In this document: positions 28,443 through 38,055 of the stretch, in pieces
How positions within the stretch are numbered: the stretch's first letter is position 1
Layout: every line of letters starts with the position of its first letter
Source: Flavicella sp965243265
GTDB lineage: Bacteria > Bacteroidota > Bacteroidia > Flavobacteriales > Flavobacteriaceae
Direction: 5' to 3'
DNA length: 64,000 nucleotides
NCBI GenBank assembly: GCA_965243265.1
Contig: CBDEUL010000003.1
Location: 1 to 64,000, forward strand
The notes under the pieces: generated by a model
What the model was told of the DNA's origin: nothing
Databases searched by the model: none
The model's input: only the letters and a program-made list of their open reading frames with translations
Made by a program: the position numbers and the translations under genes

Positions 28443-29318
28443 TCAGTTTTTTTGTAGTCTAGGTTCAAATGCCTTTGAGTTTATTGTAATTTTATCACCT
28501 ACCTGTAATTTTTCAGCAATAGCAGTGTCTATTTGAATTTTAGTGAAATTTATTCCTATAGCTATGGTAATAAAGTGGTTGTTACTTTCTTTTTCAATCT
28601 TTAAAACTTCGCTTGTAAATTCAAAATTAGAAGTAGAGGTGTTTTTATTAAAAATATCTAAGGGGGTTCCTTCATTTGCAATTTTTCCGTTTTTGAGAAC
28701 TAAAACACGATTACACAGTTTTACAATTTCAGAGGGACTATGACTCACAATAATTGTTGTTAAACTGTATTTTTTATGAATTAAAAGGAGGTAGCTCTGT
28801 AGTTTAGAACGCATAGTGTTGTCTAAACCAGATAGGGGTTCATCTAATAATAAAATTTCAGGTTTTTGTACCAGGGCTCTTGCAAGGGCAACTCTTTGTT
28901 TTTGACCTCCAGAGAGTTGGTTAGGTTTTGCATGTTGTAGTTCGGTAAGTTCTATAACATTGATAAGTTCTTCTACAATATTTGTGTTTTGTCCTTTATC
29001 AAGTGCAAATAGTAAATTTTCACGTACACTCATATTAGGAAATAAGGCGAAGTCTTGAAAAACAAAACCAATTTTTCTGTCCTGTGGCTTTAGGTGTGTT
29101 TTTTTAGTAGTAAACCAGGTGTGGTTATTAACAATAATTGTCCCTTTATCAGGAGTTAAGAGCCCTGCAAGCATTCTTAAAATAGATGTTTTTCCTGCAC
29201 CAGATTCTCCGTAAATAGCAATGAGTTCTCCTTTTTGAATTGTAGTATCAATGGTTAAGTTCATGATACCATTTGCAGCAGAAAGTTTTTTTTCTAGTTT
29301 GAGTTGTATCATTTCCAA
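28443..29318 (-). CDS. modC: molybdate ABC transporter ATP-binding protein ModC
   Basis: This is the cytoplasmic ATPase of the molybdate importer. The 291 residues show Walker A YGESGAGKTSIL, Q-loop FVFQDFALFPNMSVREN, signature LSGGQKQRVALARAL, Walker B ILLLDEPLSGLD and H-loop VSHSPSEI. A C-terminal extension (about 225-288) is shorter than a full molybdate-sensing TOBE/MOP domain pair. The start overlaps the modB end by 10 bases. ModB-like and ModA-like neighbours support molybdate or tungstate as substrate. Confidence 0.88.
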   Translation of the reverse strand: MEMIQLKLEKKLSAANGIMNLTIDTTIQKGELIAIYGESGAGKTSILRMLAGLLTPDKGTIIVNNHTWFTTKKTHLKPQDRKIGFVFQDFALFPNMSVRENLLFALDKGQNTNIVEELINVIELTELQHAKPNQLSGGQKQRVALARALVQKPEILLLDEPLSGLDNTMRSKLQSYLLLIHKKYSLTTIIVSHSPSEIVKLCNRVLVLKNGKIANEGTPLDIFNKNTSTSNFEFTSEVLKIEKESNNHFITIAIGINFTKIQIDTAIAEKLQVGDKITINSKAFEPRLQKN

Positions 29319-29983
29319 ATCCTTTTTAAATAGTTTCCATTAACTAAATACACAATCAATAAGATGCTAAATGTTATTGCAAATAAAATTAATGAATAGG
29401 AGTTTGCTGCATCATAGTTCAAGGTTTCTACCTCGTCATAAATTGCAATAGAAGCAACTTTTGTTTTTCCAGGAATGTTACCACCAATCATTAATACAAC
29501 TCCAAATTCACCTATGGTATGGGCAAAAGCCAATACAATTCCAGTAAGTAATGATGGTCTGATATTAGGGAGTAGTACTTTTGTCAGTATTGTGGTTTTT
29601 GATTTTCCTAGAAGTGATGCTGCTTCAATTAAAGAAACAGGTAGGCTAGAAAATCCTGCTTGTATAGGATGTACCATAAAAGGTAAACTGTATATGATAG
29701 AACCAACAACAAGACCTTCAAAAGAAAACAAAAGTTGTAAACCTAAGTTTTCTTGTACCCATAATCCGAATGAAGAACTAGGACTAAAGGCAACTAATAA
29801 ATAAAAGCCTAAAACAGTAGGAGGTAACACCAAGGGCATACTTACTAGGGTTTCAAAAATAGGTTTTAGTTTAGATTTGGTAAAGGCAAGCCAGTATGAT
29901 AGAGGGAGTGTTATTAGTAACAAGAGTACTGTGGTTACAGTAGCCAGTTTAAAAGTTAATAATAAAGGTTGCCAATCAATCAT
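29309..29983 (-). CDS. modB: molybdate ABC transporter permease ModB
   Basis: This is the inner-membrane channel of the importer. The 224 residues hold five or six helices and the EAA-like coupling motif (LIEAASLLGKSKTTILTKVLLPNIRPSLLTG) that docks on ModC. The segment AHTIGEFGVVLMIGGNIPGKT is typical of ModB. It lies between modA (35 bases upstream) and modC (overlapping). Confidence 0.92.
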   Translation of the reverse strand: MIDWQPLLLTFKLATVTTVLLLLITLPLSYWLAFTKSKLKPIFETLVSMPLVLPPTVLGFYLLVAFSPSSSFGLWVQENLGLQLLFSFEGLVVGSIIYSLPFMVHPIQAGFSSLPVSLIEAASLLGKSKTTILTKVLLPNIRPSLLTGIVLAFAHTIGEFGVVLMIGGNIPGKTKVASIAIYDEVETLNYDAANSYSLILFAITFSILLIVYLVNGNYLKRIWK

Positions 29984-30018
29984 GTAAAGTTTTTATTGAA
30001 ATCTATAGTACAATGTTA

Positions 30019-30759
30019 CTACTTGGTTGGTGAATAGCCAAAGTCAAGCAGTGTTTTTTTAGCAGCGTTAGATTTCATGTACTCGTAAAATTCTTTTGCG
30101 TTTTGGTTAGAGGTGTTTAATAAAATTATTCCTTGTGCAATAGGTGTGTATAAATTGGAAGGAATATCAATCCATTTTCCTTTGTCTTTTAGTACTGGGG
30201 CCATTACAACGGATTTGGAGGTGAAACCAAGATCTACAGATTTTGAAATAATAAATTGATTGGTTTGGGAGATACTTTCACCATAAACAAGTTTATTTTG
30301 AACACTTTTGTAGAGTTCTTTGTTTTTTAAAACTTCTATACTAGCATTTCCATAAGGTGCTGTTTTGGGGTTAGAGATAGCTATGTGTTTTGCTTTTTTT
30401 AGAGCATTAAAATTTAAAGAGTCTGTTTTTAAAGACCATAATACAAGTTTGCCAAAAGCATAGAGTTGTGGTTTTTCTGAAGAATAGCCTTTTTGAAATA
30501 AATTGTTAGGATACTTCATATCTGCGGAAGCAAAAATATCAAAAGGAGCTCCTTCTTTTATTTGTGCAGTTAATTTCCCTGACGACCCTACAATGAGGTT
30601 GCATTGTATACCTGTTTTTGAAGAAAAATCATGGGTGATTTTTTTCATAGCAAATTGCATATTGGCAGCAACAGCTATGTTTAATGTTTTGGGAGCATTG
30701 TTTTTACAGCTAAATAGTGTTGTAAGAATTAGAAATATAAATAACTGTTTTTTGACCAT
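30019..30759 (-). CDS. modA: molybdate-binding lipoprotein ModA
   Basis: This is the substrate-binding protein of the importer. The 246 residues start with a lipoprotein signal (lipobox LFSC), then AVAANMQFAMKKI, IVGSSGKLTAQIKEGAPFDIFASADM and AQGIILLN, the type II binding-protein landmarks of ModA. The serine/threonine residues around GSSGK and SADM form the oxyanion pocket in known ModA. It starts the modABC operon and is only 8 bases downstream of the FadL-like gene. Confidence 0.92.
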   Translation of the reverse strand: MVKKQLFIFLILTTLFSCKNNAPKTLNIAVAANMQFAMKKITHDFSSKTGIQCNLIVGSSGKLTAQIKEGAPFDIFASADMKYPNNLFQKGYSSEKPQLYAFGKLVLWSLKTDSLNFNALKKAKHIAISNPKTAPYGNASIEVLKNKELYKSVQNKLVYGESISQTNQFIISKSVDLGFTSKSVVMAPVLKDKGKWIDIPSNLYTPIAQGIILLNTSNQNAKEFYEYMKSNAAKKTLLDFGYSPTK

Positions 30760-30767
30760 TTAGTTGC

Positions 30768-32201
30768 TTAGTTGGAGGTTTTATTATTTTGAAATTTATA
30801 GGTGAAACCAAAAATTAATCCAATTCTTATAAAGCGAGCATCTACGGTATTACTAATATCTCCGTAAAGTAGGTTGTCTTCATCAGGAGAAGTAAGGTCT
30901 ACAAACTGTCTAGAGTTGTTGTTAACTCCAAAAGAGGTGCTAAGACCTAGGTTTAAATTGTATTTATCGGTATCATAATCTACACCTCCGCTAAAGTGAT
31001 AAATATCAAAACGACTAAATGTAGAAGAAGACCCAACTTTTAATTCATCCAATCCGTTGTTGTTAAAATCGGTTCTAAAACCATAGAGCATGGTTAGTTT
31101 GTCACTAAAATGATATTCATACCCTAAAGCGATATTTAGGACTGCTTTGTTGGCAACGTTTACCCTGCTGAGGTCTTCATTTTCAGGAATTGAATTTTCT
31201 TCTTCTTCAGTTAAAGGAACTGGGTCTTTGATGAGGTTGTAGGTATCTATTTTTCCAAAATAGGCAATTGTTGTATAAGCTGTACTTTTATCAGCTATAG
31301 GAAAGCTTAAACCATAATCAATAATCCAAGGAGATTTGTATCTGTTGTTGACTTTTAATTGTGTGTATGAAAATTTATAGTTTTCACGATCGGGAATAAG
31401 AATATGTGATGAAATATCAAAATAGGTGCTAGAAAAAATATCTAAGGCAACTCTAGGGGTTGTGATATTTCCTCCCATTTTTAGGTTGTTTATTCTGTAT
31501 GCCCAACCAATTTTTGTGAATAGAGCAACATTGTTGTAGCGTAAACTGTAGTAATTAGAGTTGTAGGCTAATATTCCTGCGGAGTTGTCATCATCATATA
31601 TATTTACATCTATACGTTCTAATTTTGTTTCAGATCTAAAAGCAGCAAATACACTAAATCCTATACCTAGGTTTTCGTTTATTCTATAAGCACGTCCACC
31701 TGCAAGCCATTTTTCACGTGTTTCATTGGAGAATTGATAGGTTCCAGAAAAGTGTTCGTTGTTTGGAGATGTGCTTAAGACATCTCTTGTTCCTGAGTTT
31801 TTAGCATCTAAGGTGGTGCTTGATAATGAGTAGTTCATTAAAGCATAGTTGATTGTTAACCAAGGTCTTTTTTTATCTTTGATAACTCCTGAAACTACAC
31901 TGGGAACAAATTCAAGTTTAGTAGTGCTAAGGTCTATACCATCACCTGCTGCATTTTTATAGCTCTGAAGGTCTGCATATCCAAGGTCACCTGTTACAGT
32001 AATGGAAGATTTTTTAATAAAAGCCATTCCTCCTGGGTTGTAATAAATAGAACTGTTGTCGCTAACACTTCCTACAATAGAGCCGGATAACATGGAAGAT
32101 CTAGCTCCAAGATGGTTCATCCAATAGTTGTTTATTTGTGCAAATGAAAAACTAGAATTGCATATAAAAAGGAGTGTTATGAGAACTTTTAAAAGATTCA
32201 C
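30768..32201 (-). CDS. FadL/OmpP1-like outer-membrane transporter
   Basis: The 477-residue protein has a signal peptide and the N-terminal hatch typical of OmpP1/FadL/TodX proteins (ARSSMLSGSIVGSVSDNSSIYYNPGGMAFI). Fourteen or so beta strands follow, with LTMLYGFRTDFNNNG and HFSGGVDYDTDKYNLNLGLS. It likely admits hydrophobic or small organic solutes. Proximity to modA suggests joint transcription, not joint function. Confidence 0.83.
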   Translation of the reverse strand: MNLLKVLITLLFICNSSFSFAQINNYWMNHLGARSSMLSGSIVGSVSDNSSIYYNPGGMAFIKKSSITVTGDLGYADLQSYKNAAGDGIDLSTTKLEFVPSVVSGVIKDKKRPWLTINYALMNYSLSSTTLDAKNSGTRDVLSTSPNNEHFSGTYQFSNETREKWLAGGRAYRINENLGIGFSVFAAFRSETKLERIDVNIYDDDNSAGILAYNSNYYSLRYNNVALFTKIGWAYRINNLKMGGNITTPRVALDIFSSTYFDISSHILIPDRENYKFSYTQLKVNNRYKSPWIIDYGLSFPIADKSTAYTTIAYFGKIDTYNLIKDPVPLTEEEENSIPENEDLSRVNVANKAVLNIALGYEYHFSDKLTMLYGFRTDFNNNGLDELKVGSSSTFSRFDIYHFSGGVDYDTDKYNLNLGLSTSFGVNNNSRQFVDLTSPDEDNLLYGDISNTVDARFIRIGLIFGFTYKFQNNKTSN

Positions 32202-32291
32202 AGAAAGTATTTTTTGATAGTATTATTTTAGCCTGCAAAATTAAATATTTAAGATTTAATTATGAGTGGTTTAGATATGTTTTTCATGGGA

Positions 32292-33473
32292 TTATCTTTT
32301 TTCATCGGCATTACTATTGCTATACCCAAAAGTGTATTTAGCAGCAAATTGTAATCTGTGAAAGCCTCCAAAAACTCCTGCTAATAATTGCCTTTGTCCG
32401 TACATATATTCAACCCCCAACCTCATTTGTGGTATCGGGTCCCATTTTAGGTTTCCTGAAATACTGTAACTGGCTTCGTTTGTTTCTGCAGCAACTAGGT
32501 TTGCATTTAGTTTTGCTTTGTAAGCAGCAATACTTATACTAGAACTTAATGTTTTGGGTTTCCAGTAGTGGTTGTAAGCAATGTATCCGTTTAGGGTTTC
32601 TATTTGTTCTAAACTTCCTGTAGAGGTTTGCATGGCAGCTGAACCAAAGCCAGCAGCTAAATAACGTCCCAGTCCACTACCAAAGGTAGTTACCATTCTA
32701 AAATCATCCCCTTTTTTTCCGACGAGTATTTTTCCTCCTGAGGTAATTCCAAACCCAGCGGTAGAGTGTCGTTTGTTATCTGTTGTGTTTCGATAGTGTA
32801 GGGTTCTTCCAATGGCAGCGATAGACCAGGTAGTTCTTTTGCCTTCAAAGTTTTTTCTTACAACAATATCGGGTGCTATTTCAAAGTCTGTAACAAGTGA
32901 GGCGCTACCTTGGTAAGCATTGATAGTGGTTTCTGGGTTTTCTAAAGCAAACCACCAGCTTCCTGCTTTGTATCGTATTTGTGGTTGGCGTATAAATACC
33001 AAACCATCCATAGCTCCTGTAAAATCAATTTCATCAGGTAAGGTAACCACCATAAAGGTAGACCAAGTTTGACCGATAAGAAATTGATCCCATTCAAAAT
33101 AGGCATGACGAATTCTAGGGTTGAATGAATTGGTAACTTTTTCGTCTCCAGAGCTAGACATCATAAAGTCCATTTCTATAAAACCGTGAATCTCTTTGTC
33201 TAAAATTTTTGTAAGCACGTCAAAGTTAAAACGGGTTTCTTTTACATGGTAATCTAAATCAAAATTTCCGTCTTTAGGTCCTACGGGTATTTGACTAGGC
33301 AAATGAAAATCTCTAAGTGCATTTGTGGCGTCTACATCTCCATTTTCGTACCAAGTATTTATAAAATCAGCTTTTATATATCCTCCATATTTAAAGGTGG
33401 TTGGGCTCTTTTTTTCTTGAGCGTTTATTAATAAGGGAATGATAAGGAATAGAAAAGAGATGTTTTTTTTCAT
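32292..33473 (-). CDS. DcaP-like trimeric porin
   Basis: The 393 residues carry a signal peptide (MKKNISFLFLIIPLLINAQ), then GGYIKADFINTW and the strand-rich IRHAYFEWDQFLIGQTWSTF segment. That segment is characteristic of DcaP-like/porin-4 proteins of Bacteroidota. Dicarboxylates are known DcaP substrates in other phyla. Placement next to an OxlT-type carrier hints at organic-acid passage across the outer membrane; this is inference. Confidence 0.72.
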   Translation of the reverse strand: MKKNISFLFLIIPLLINAQEKKSPTTFKYGGYIKADFINTWYENGDVDATNALRDFHLPSQIPVGPKDGNFDLDYHVKETRFNFDVLTKILDKEIHGFIEMDFMMSSSGDEKVTNSFNPRIRHAYFEWDQFLIGQTWSTFMVVTLPDEIDFTGAMDGLVFIRQPQIRYKAGSWWFALENPETTINAYQGSASLVTDFEIAPDIVVRKNFEGKRTTWSIAAIGRTLHYRNTTDNKRHSTAGFGITSGGKILVGKKGDDFRMVTTFGSGLGRYLAAGFGSAAMQTSTGSLEQIETLNGYIAYNHYWKPKTLSSSISIAAYKAKLNANLVAAETNEASYSISGNLKWDPIPQMRLGVEYMYGQRQLLAGVFGGFHRLQFAAKYTFGYSNSNADEKR

Positions 33474-33558
33474 GGTTTGGTTGTTTGAAAGTATGAGAGA
33501 CTTTTAAACAAATATATGAAAGTGAAGATAGATGAGGTGTTTTAGGTGTTTATAGAAA

Positions 33559-33611
33559 AAAGAATCCCCCTTTTCAACCCAAAAAGAAGTAGTAGGGGAA
33601 AGAGGGATTTA
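33559..33611 (-). terminator. terminator after the OxlT-like gene
   Basis: Read on the minus strand, AAATCCCTCTTTCCCC pairs with GGGGGATT across a large loop and is followed by CTTTTTTC, about 20 bases after the carrier gene stop. Confidence 0.55.
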
Positions 33612-33631
33612 ACAAACAACAACGATTGTAC

Positions 33632-34888
33632 TTATGTGGTTATAGGTTTTAAGTTTTTTGTTTTATACGTTTGAGAAATTGATATTTTCATAATAATTGA
33701 TATGGTTAAGGCTACAACAAATAGTCCTGCAAAAATGCTTAGGGTTGCATCTAATGAGCCAGTACTTTCTTTTACTTTATCGTAAATGGTAGGTCCAACA
33801 ACTCCTGCCAGTCCCCAAGCAGCTAGTACCATTCCGTGGATAGCTCCTAATTGTTTTGTTCCGAATAAATCTCCTAAAAAGGCAGGTAGTGTAGAGAATC
33901 CTCCTCCGTACATAGTAATTACTGTAAATAGAATAATTAAAAAGACTAATTCTGTAGTGATATTAGGCAAGAAATAGAAGGCTAGTATTTGAAAGCTAAA
34001 GAATATGATGTATGTATTGGCTCTTCCAAGATAATCTGATAAACTAGACCATAATATTCTACCCAATCCATTAAATACTCCAATAAACCCTACAATTGCT
34101 GCAGCTTCCATAGGTGTGTAGTTTAGTTTTTCTTGCATCATTGGGCTTGCTGCTGAAATAATAGCAATACCACAGGATATGTTGATAAACATCATAATCC
34201 AGATGTAGTAAAAACGAGGAGATTTTAAAGCGGAGTTGGCATCAATATTTGAAATGTCTGCTTTTATTTTTTTGTTTTCTCCTTCTTTGTATCCTTCTGG
34301 CATATAACCTACCGGAGGTCTTTCAATATATCTGGCAGAAGATAGTATAAGTATCATGTAAACGATTCCTAAAACATAAAAAGTGTTTGCAACGCCTACG
34401 GTTTCAAATAGCTTTTGCATTACGGGACCAAAGATTAATGCAGCAAAACCAAAGCCCATAATAGCCATACCTGTTGCTAATCCTCTTTTGTCTGGAAACC
34501 ATTTAACTAAGGTGCTTACAGGAGTTATATATCCTAATCCTAAACCAATACCTCCGATGAAACCGTAGCAAATAAAGAATAGTGGTAGTGATTCCATTTG
34601 TACAGCTAAACCAGATCCTAGAATTCCTACTCCGTAAAAAATACCTGCAGTAGTACCGCTTATTTTTGGTCCTACTTTTTCTACCCACCTTCCTAAAAAG
34701 GCTGCTGATAAACCTAATAGCAATATGGCTATTTTAAAAGACCATTTGATAACACTGTTTTCAACTCCAAAAACATCTTTTACGGGATTGGTCATTACAG
34801 AGTATGCATATACCGATCCTATTGAAATATGAATTCCAACAGCAGAGGCAGCAATAAGCCATCTGTTTTTAATTTTTTGTTCACTCAT
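33632..34888 (-). CDS. OxlT-family MFS carrier (oxalate/formate antiporter-like)
   Basis: The 418-residue protein has twelve predicted helices and MFS loop signatures (RWVEKVGPKISG; GLGLGYITPVSTLVKWFPDKRGLATGMAIMGFG), the latter diagnostic for the OxlT subfamily. The pair pflB-pflA lies immediately upstream on the same strand, so formate or another carboxylate is a reasonable substrate; this rests on context only. Confidence 0.8.
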   Translation of the reverse strand: MSEQKIKNRWLIAASAVGIHISIGSVYAYSVMTNPVKDVFGVENSVIKWSFKIAILLLGLSAAFLGRWVEKVGPKISGTTAGIFYGVGILGSGLAVQMESLPLFFICYGFIGGIGLGLGYITPVSTLVKWFPDKRGLATGMAIMGFGFAALIFGPVMQKLFETVGVANTFYVLGIVYMILILSSARYIERPPVGYMPEGYKEGENKKIKADISNIDANSALKSPRFYYIWIMMFINISCGIAIISAASPMMQEKLNYTPMEAAAIVGFIGVFNGLGRILWSSLSDYLGRANTYIIFFSFQILAFYFLPNITTELVFLIILFTVITMYGGGFSTLPAFLGDLFGTKQLGAIHGMVLAAWGLAGVVGPTIYDKVKESTGSLDATLSIFAGLFVVALTISIIMKISISQTYKTKNLKPITT

Positions 34889-34959
34889 AATTTTATTATT
34901 TATCCCTTTGTAGGGGTTGTTTTTTCGTATTTGTTCAAAGTCAATAATTTTTTAAGAGG

Positions 34960-35766
34960 TTAGTTGACTTTTACTTCTTTGAAATAGTTCTGTAATATTT
35001 TTACAGCACTGTCAATTTCTTCAGGTGTGTTTTCTTCTACATTCTCCAATTCATATTTCCATCCTAAGGCTTCCCATTTGTGAACTCCTAGTTTGTGGTA
35101 GGGTTGAATTTCTATTTTTTCAATGCTTTTATAGTTTTTAAAGTGTTCTCCGAGCGCATGTAATAATTCTGGTTTGTTGGTTATTTGAGGAATTAATACA
35201 TAGCGTAACCACATTTTTTTTCCAGAGGCTTCTCTGTGTGCGGCAAATCGGAAAGTAGTTTCTTTATTTTTTTGACCAGTTAACTTTTGATAGCCTTCTT
35301 CGGTCATGTGTTTGATGTCTAGCATCACCAAATCAGCATAATTATCTAGTAGTTCTTCCGTGAAATGGTTTAAGACTCTTCCGTTGGTATCAATATTGGT
35401 ATGAATTCCTTCTTCTTTGAGCCTTTTAAAAAAAACGAGTAATTCTTTAGATTGTAAAAGAGGTTCTCCTCCAGAAACAGTTACACCTCCAAGTTTTCCA
35501 AAATAAGATTTCATATTGATAGCTCGTTGTACTAAGGTTTCAATTTCATATTCGGTTCCTCCAGTAGTATCAATTGTATCAGGGTTGTGACAATACAAAC
35601 ATTTTAGTTTGCAACCTTGTAAAAAAACTACCATGCGGATTCCTGGTCCGTCGTGTGTTCCAAAAGATTCTATGGAGTGTACTCGTAAAGTGTTTTCTGT
35701 AGTTTTGATAAGCTTATTTTTTAATAAGGCACCTGAAAAATCAGGTGCCTTGTGGTTTGTGTGCAA
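34960..35766 (-). CDS. pflA: pyruvate formate-lyase activating enzyme
   Basis: This radical SAM enzyme abstracts a hydrogen from the PflB glycine. The conserved part starts at LRVHSIESFGTHDGPGIR, followed by the 4Fe-4S motif GCKLKCLYCHNPDT (CxxxCxxC) and the SAM-binding GGEPLLQ. The product is 268 residues if it starts at TTG 35766; there is no in-frame ATG before the conserved core. The family usually begins at the LRVHS segment, so about 25 N-terminal residues are extra. They are encoded over a perfect hairpin (35726-35751). The start is uncertain. Confidence 0.9.
   Translation of the reverse strand: MHTNHKAPDFSGALLKNKLIKTTENTLRVHSIESFGTHDGPGIRMVVFLQGCKLKCLYCHNPDTIDTTGGTEYEIETLVQRAINMKSYFGKLGGVTVSGGEPLLQSKELLVFFKRLKEEGIHTNIDTNGRVLNHFTEELLDNYADLVMLDIKHMTEEGYQKLTGQKNKETTFRFAAHREASGKKMWLRYVLIPQITNKPELLHALGEHFKNYKSIEKIEIQPYHKLGVHKWEALGWKYELENVEENTPEEIDSAVKILQNYFKEVKVN
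35726..35751 (-). promoter_or_regulatory. perfect hairpin between pflB and the pflA core
   Basis: AAGGCACCTGA and its exact complement (11-base stem) enclose a 4-base loop, 22 bases past the pflB stop. On the minus strand it is followed by an AT-rich run. It could attenuate or partly stop transcription, so PflB is made in excess over PflA, or protect the pflB mRNA 3' end. It lies inside the apparent 5' coding part of pflA. Confidence 0.7.
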
Positions 35767-35772
35767 GAAGGG

Positions 35773-37998
35773 TTACATAGATCCGTGGAACGAACGTGTA
35801 ATAACTTCTAACTGTTGCTCTTTTGTTAATCGAATAAAATTAACGGCATATCCAGAAACTCTAATGGTTAGTTGAGGGTATTCTTCTGGGTTTTCCATAG
35901 CGTCTAACAATGTTTCTTTGTTTAAAACATTTACATTTAAGTGTTGTGCTCCTCTGGCAAAGTATCCGTCTAATGTAGCTGCTAGGTTGGTAATTCTGTC
36001 TTCATCATTTGCTCCTAGTGATTTTGGTACTATAGAGAAGGTATTTGAAATACCGTCTTGAGAGTCTTTATAATCAATTTTAGAAACTGAGTTTAAAGAT
36101 GCAATAGCTCCATTGCTATCACGTCCGTGCATAGGGTTTGCTCCAGGTGCAAAAGGTACTCCTTTAGCTCTACCATCTGGTGTAGCTCCTGTTTTTTTAC
36201 CATATACTACATTTGAGGTAATTGTTAATACAGACATGGTTGGTTCTGCATTTTTGTAAACGCTTAGTTTTTTCAATTCGTTGTTAAAGTCGGCAACAGC
36301 ATTTTTAGCTAAGAGATCTACACGGTCATCATCATTTCCATATTTAGGGAATTCACCTTCTATGATAAAGTCAACCGTTAAGCCTTCTTCGTTTCTAACA
36401 GGTTTTACTTTTGCATATTTAATAGCCGATAATGAATCTGCAACAATTGATAACCCAGCAATACCGTATGCTATATTGATAGCAGGATTTGTGTCTATCA
36501 ATGCCATTTGTGCTTTTTCGTAGTAATATTTATCGTGCATGTAGTGGATGATATTCATAGAATCATTATAGACACGCGCAACTTCGGTCATTGCAATTTT
36601 GAAGTTTGCCATTACTTTGTCAAAGTCTAAATATTCATCAGTATATTCAGGAATTCCTTCGACCATTACTTTACCCGTATTTTCACATTTACCAGCATTT
36701 ACAGCTAATAGTAGGGTTTTGGCTAAATTTGTTCTTGCTCCAAAGAATTGAATTTGTTTTCCTATTTCTTGAAAAGATACACAACAAGCAATACCATAAT
36801 CGTCAGAGTTACGAAGGTTACGCATTAGGTTATCATTTTCAAATTGAATTGAAGAGGTGTCAATAGAAACTTTAGCACAGTAATCTTTAAAGTTTTGTGG
36901 CAATGCATCTGACCAAAGAATGGTAATGTTTGGTTCTGGTGATGGTCCTAGGTTGTATAATGTGTGTAAGAAACGGAAAGATGTTTTGGTAACTTTTGTT
37001 CTTCCATCAGCAAACATTCCTCCAATAGCTTCGGTAACCCAAGTAGGGTCTCCAGCGAAAATTTGATCGTATGCTTCCATTCTTAAGTGACGAACCATAC
37101 GCAATTTCATTACGAATTGATCAATGTATTCTTGTGCTTCTGCTTCTGTAATGATTCCTTCTTCTAAGTCTTTTTGAATATAAATATCTAAGAAAGAAGA
37201 TACGTTACCTAGTGACATTGCAGCTCCATCTTGTTCTTTTACGGCAGCCAAATAAGCCATGTATGTCCATTGTACTGCTTCACGTGCATTTTCTGCTGGG
37301 CGAGATAAGTCTAAATCATAATGAGCACCCATGGCAATCATATCATTTAAGGCTCTAATTTGTTCAGAAACTTCTTCACGTAAACGTATTACAGCATCTG
37401 TCATAGGGCCTGTAATAGCATTTAGATCTTCTTTTTTTATTTCAATTAATTTATCAATACCATACAATGCTACTCTACGGTAGTCTCCAATTACACGTCC
37501 ACGTGCATAATTGTCTGGTAATCCTGTAAGAAACCCTAGAGAACGGAATTTTCTAATTTCTGCTGTATACGCATCAAAAACTCCATCATTGTGTGTTTTT
37601 ACGTATTTAGAGAAAAGGTTTGTTACGTTTTCATTTGGTTTTAAACCGTGTTCATCTAAAGCTTTTTCTACAACTTTAAAACCTCCAAAAGGTTTCATAG
37701 CTCTTTTTAAAAGCTCATCTGTTTGTAGTCCAACAATTGTTTCATTTTCTTTATCAATATAACCTGCTTCAAAAGAGTTTACACCAGAAATAGTATCTGT
37801 ATCTACAGATCTAACACCGTTGTTTAGTCTTTCTTCTTTTGTAGCTTTTTTACAGATTTCCCATAATTTTTGTGTTTTTTCTGTAGGACCTACTAAGAAT
37901 TCATAGGTTCCATGATAAGGAGTAATGTTATTACTTACGAAGTCACGAGGGCTAATGACTGAGTTCCAAATTCCACTTTTAAAGGTTGCTACTTTCAT
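35773..37998 (-). CDS. pflB: formate C-acetyltransferase (pyruvate formate-lyase)
   Basis: This glycyl-radical enzyme converts pyruvate and CoA to acetyl-CoA and formate under low oxygen. The 741 residues are full length. The paired active-site cysteines are in DYGIACCVSFQ, and the glycyl radical site is in RVSGYAVNFIRLTKEQQ near the C-terminus. It has its own upstream promoter region and is followed by pflA. Presence in an otherwise respiratory flavobacterium suggests fermentative growth at low oxygen. Confidence 0.97.
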   Translation of the reverse strand: MKVATFKSGIWNSVISPRDFVSNNITPYHGTYEFLVGPTEKTQKLWEICKKATKEERLNNGVRSVDTDTISGVNSFEAGYIDKENETIVGLQTDELLKRAMKPFGGFKVVEKALDEHGLKPNENVTNLFSKYVKTHNDGVFDAYTAEIRKFRSLGFLTGLPDNYARGRVIGDYRRVALYGIDKLIEIKKEDLNAITGPMTDAVIRLREEVSEQIRALNDMIAMGAHYDLDLSRPAENAREAVQWTYMAYLAAVKEQDGAAMSLGNVSSFLDIYIQKDLEEGIITEAEAQEYIDQFVMKLRMVRHLRMEAYDQIFAGDPTWVTEAIGGMFADGRTKVTKTSFRFLHTLYNLGPSPEPNITILWSDALPQNFKDYCAKVSIDTSSIQFENDNLMRNLRNSDDYGIACCVSFQEIGKQIQFFGARTNLAKTLLLAVNAGKCENTGKVMVEGIPEYTDEYLDFDKVMANFKIAMTEVARVYNDSMNIIHYMHDKYYYEKAQMALIDTNPAINIAYGIAGLSIVADSLSAIKYAKVKPVRNEEGLTVDFIIEGEFPKYGNDDDRVDLLAKNAVADFNNELKKLSVYKNAEPTMSVLTITSNVVYGKKTGATPDGRAKGVPFAPGANPMHGRDSNGAIASLNSVSKIDYKDSQDGISNTFSIVPKSLGANDEDRITNLAATLDGYFARGAQHLNVNVLNKETLLDAMENPEEYPQLTIRVSGYAVNFIRLTKEQQLEVITRSFHGSM

Positions 37999-38047
37999 AT
38001 TGTATCTGCTATTTTATTTATTGTTTTTATGCCTTATAATTACATAA

Positions 38048-38055
38048 CAAATATA
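38048..38055 (-). promoter_or_regulatory. pflB promoter -7 element
   Basis: On the minus strand TATATTTG matches the Bacteroidota -7 consensus exactly and lies 50 bases before the pflB ATG. The -33 TTG is not clear; ACTTCAA stands at about the right spacing. Confidence 0.5.
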
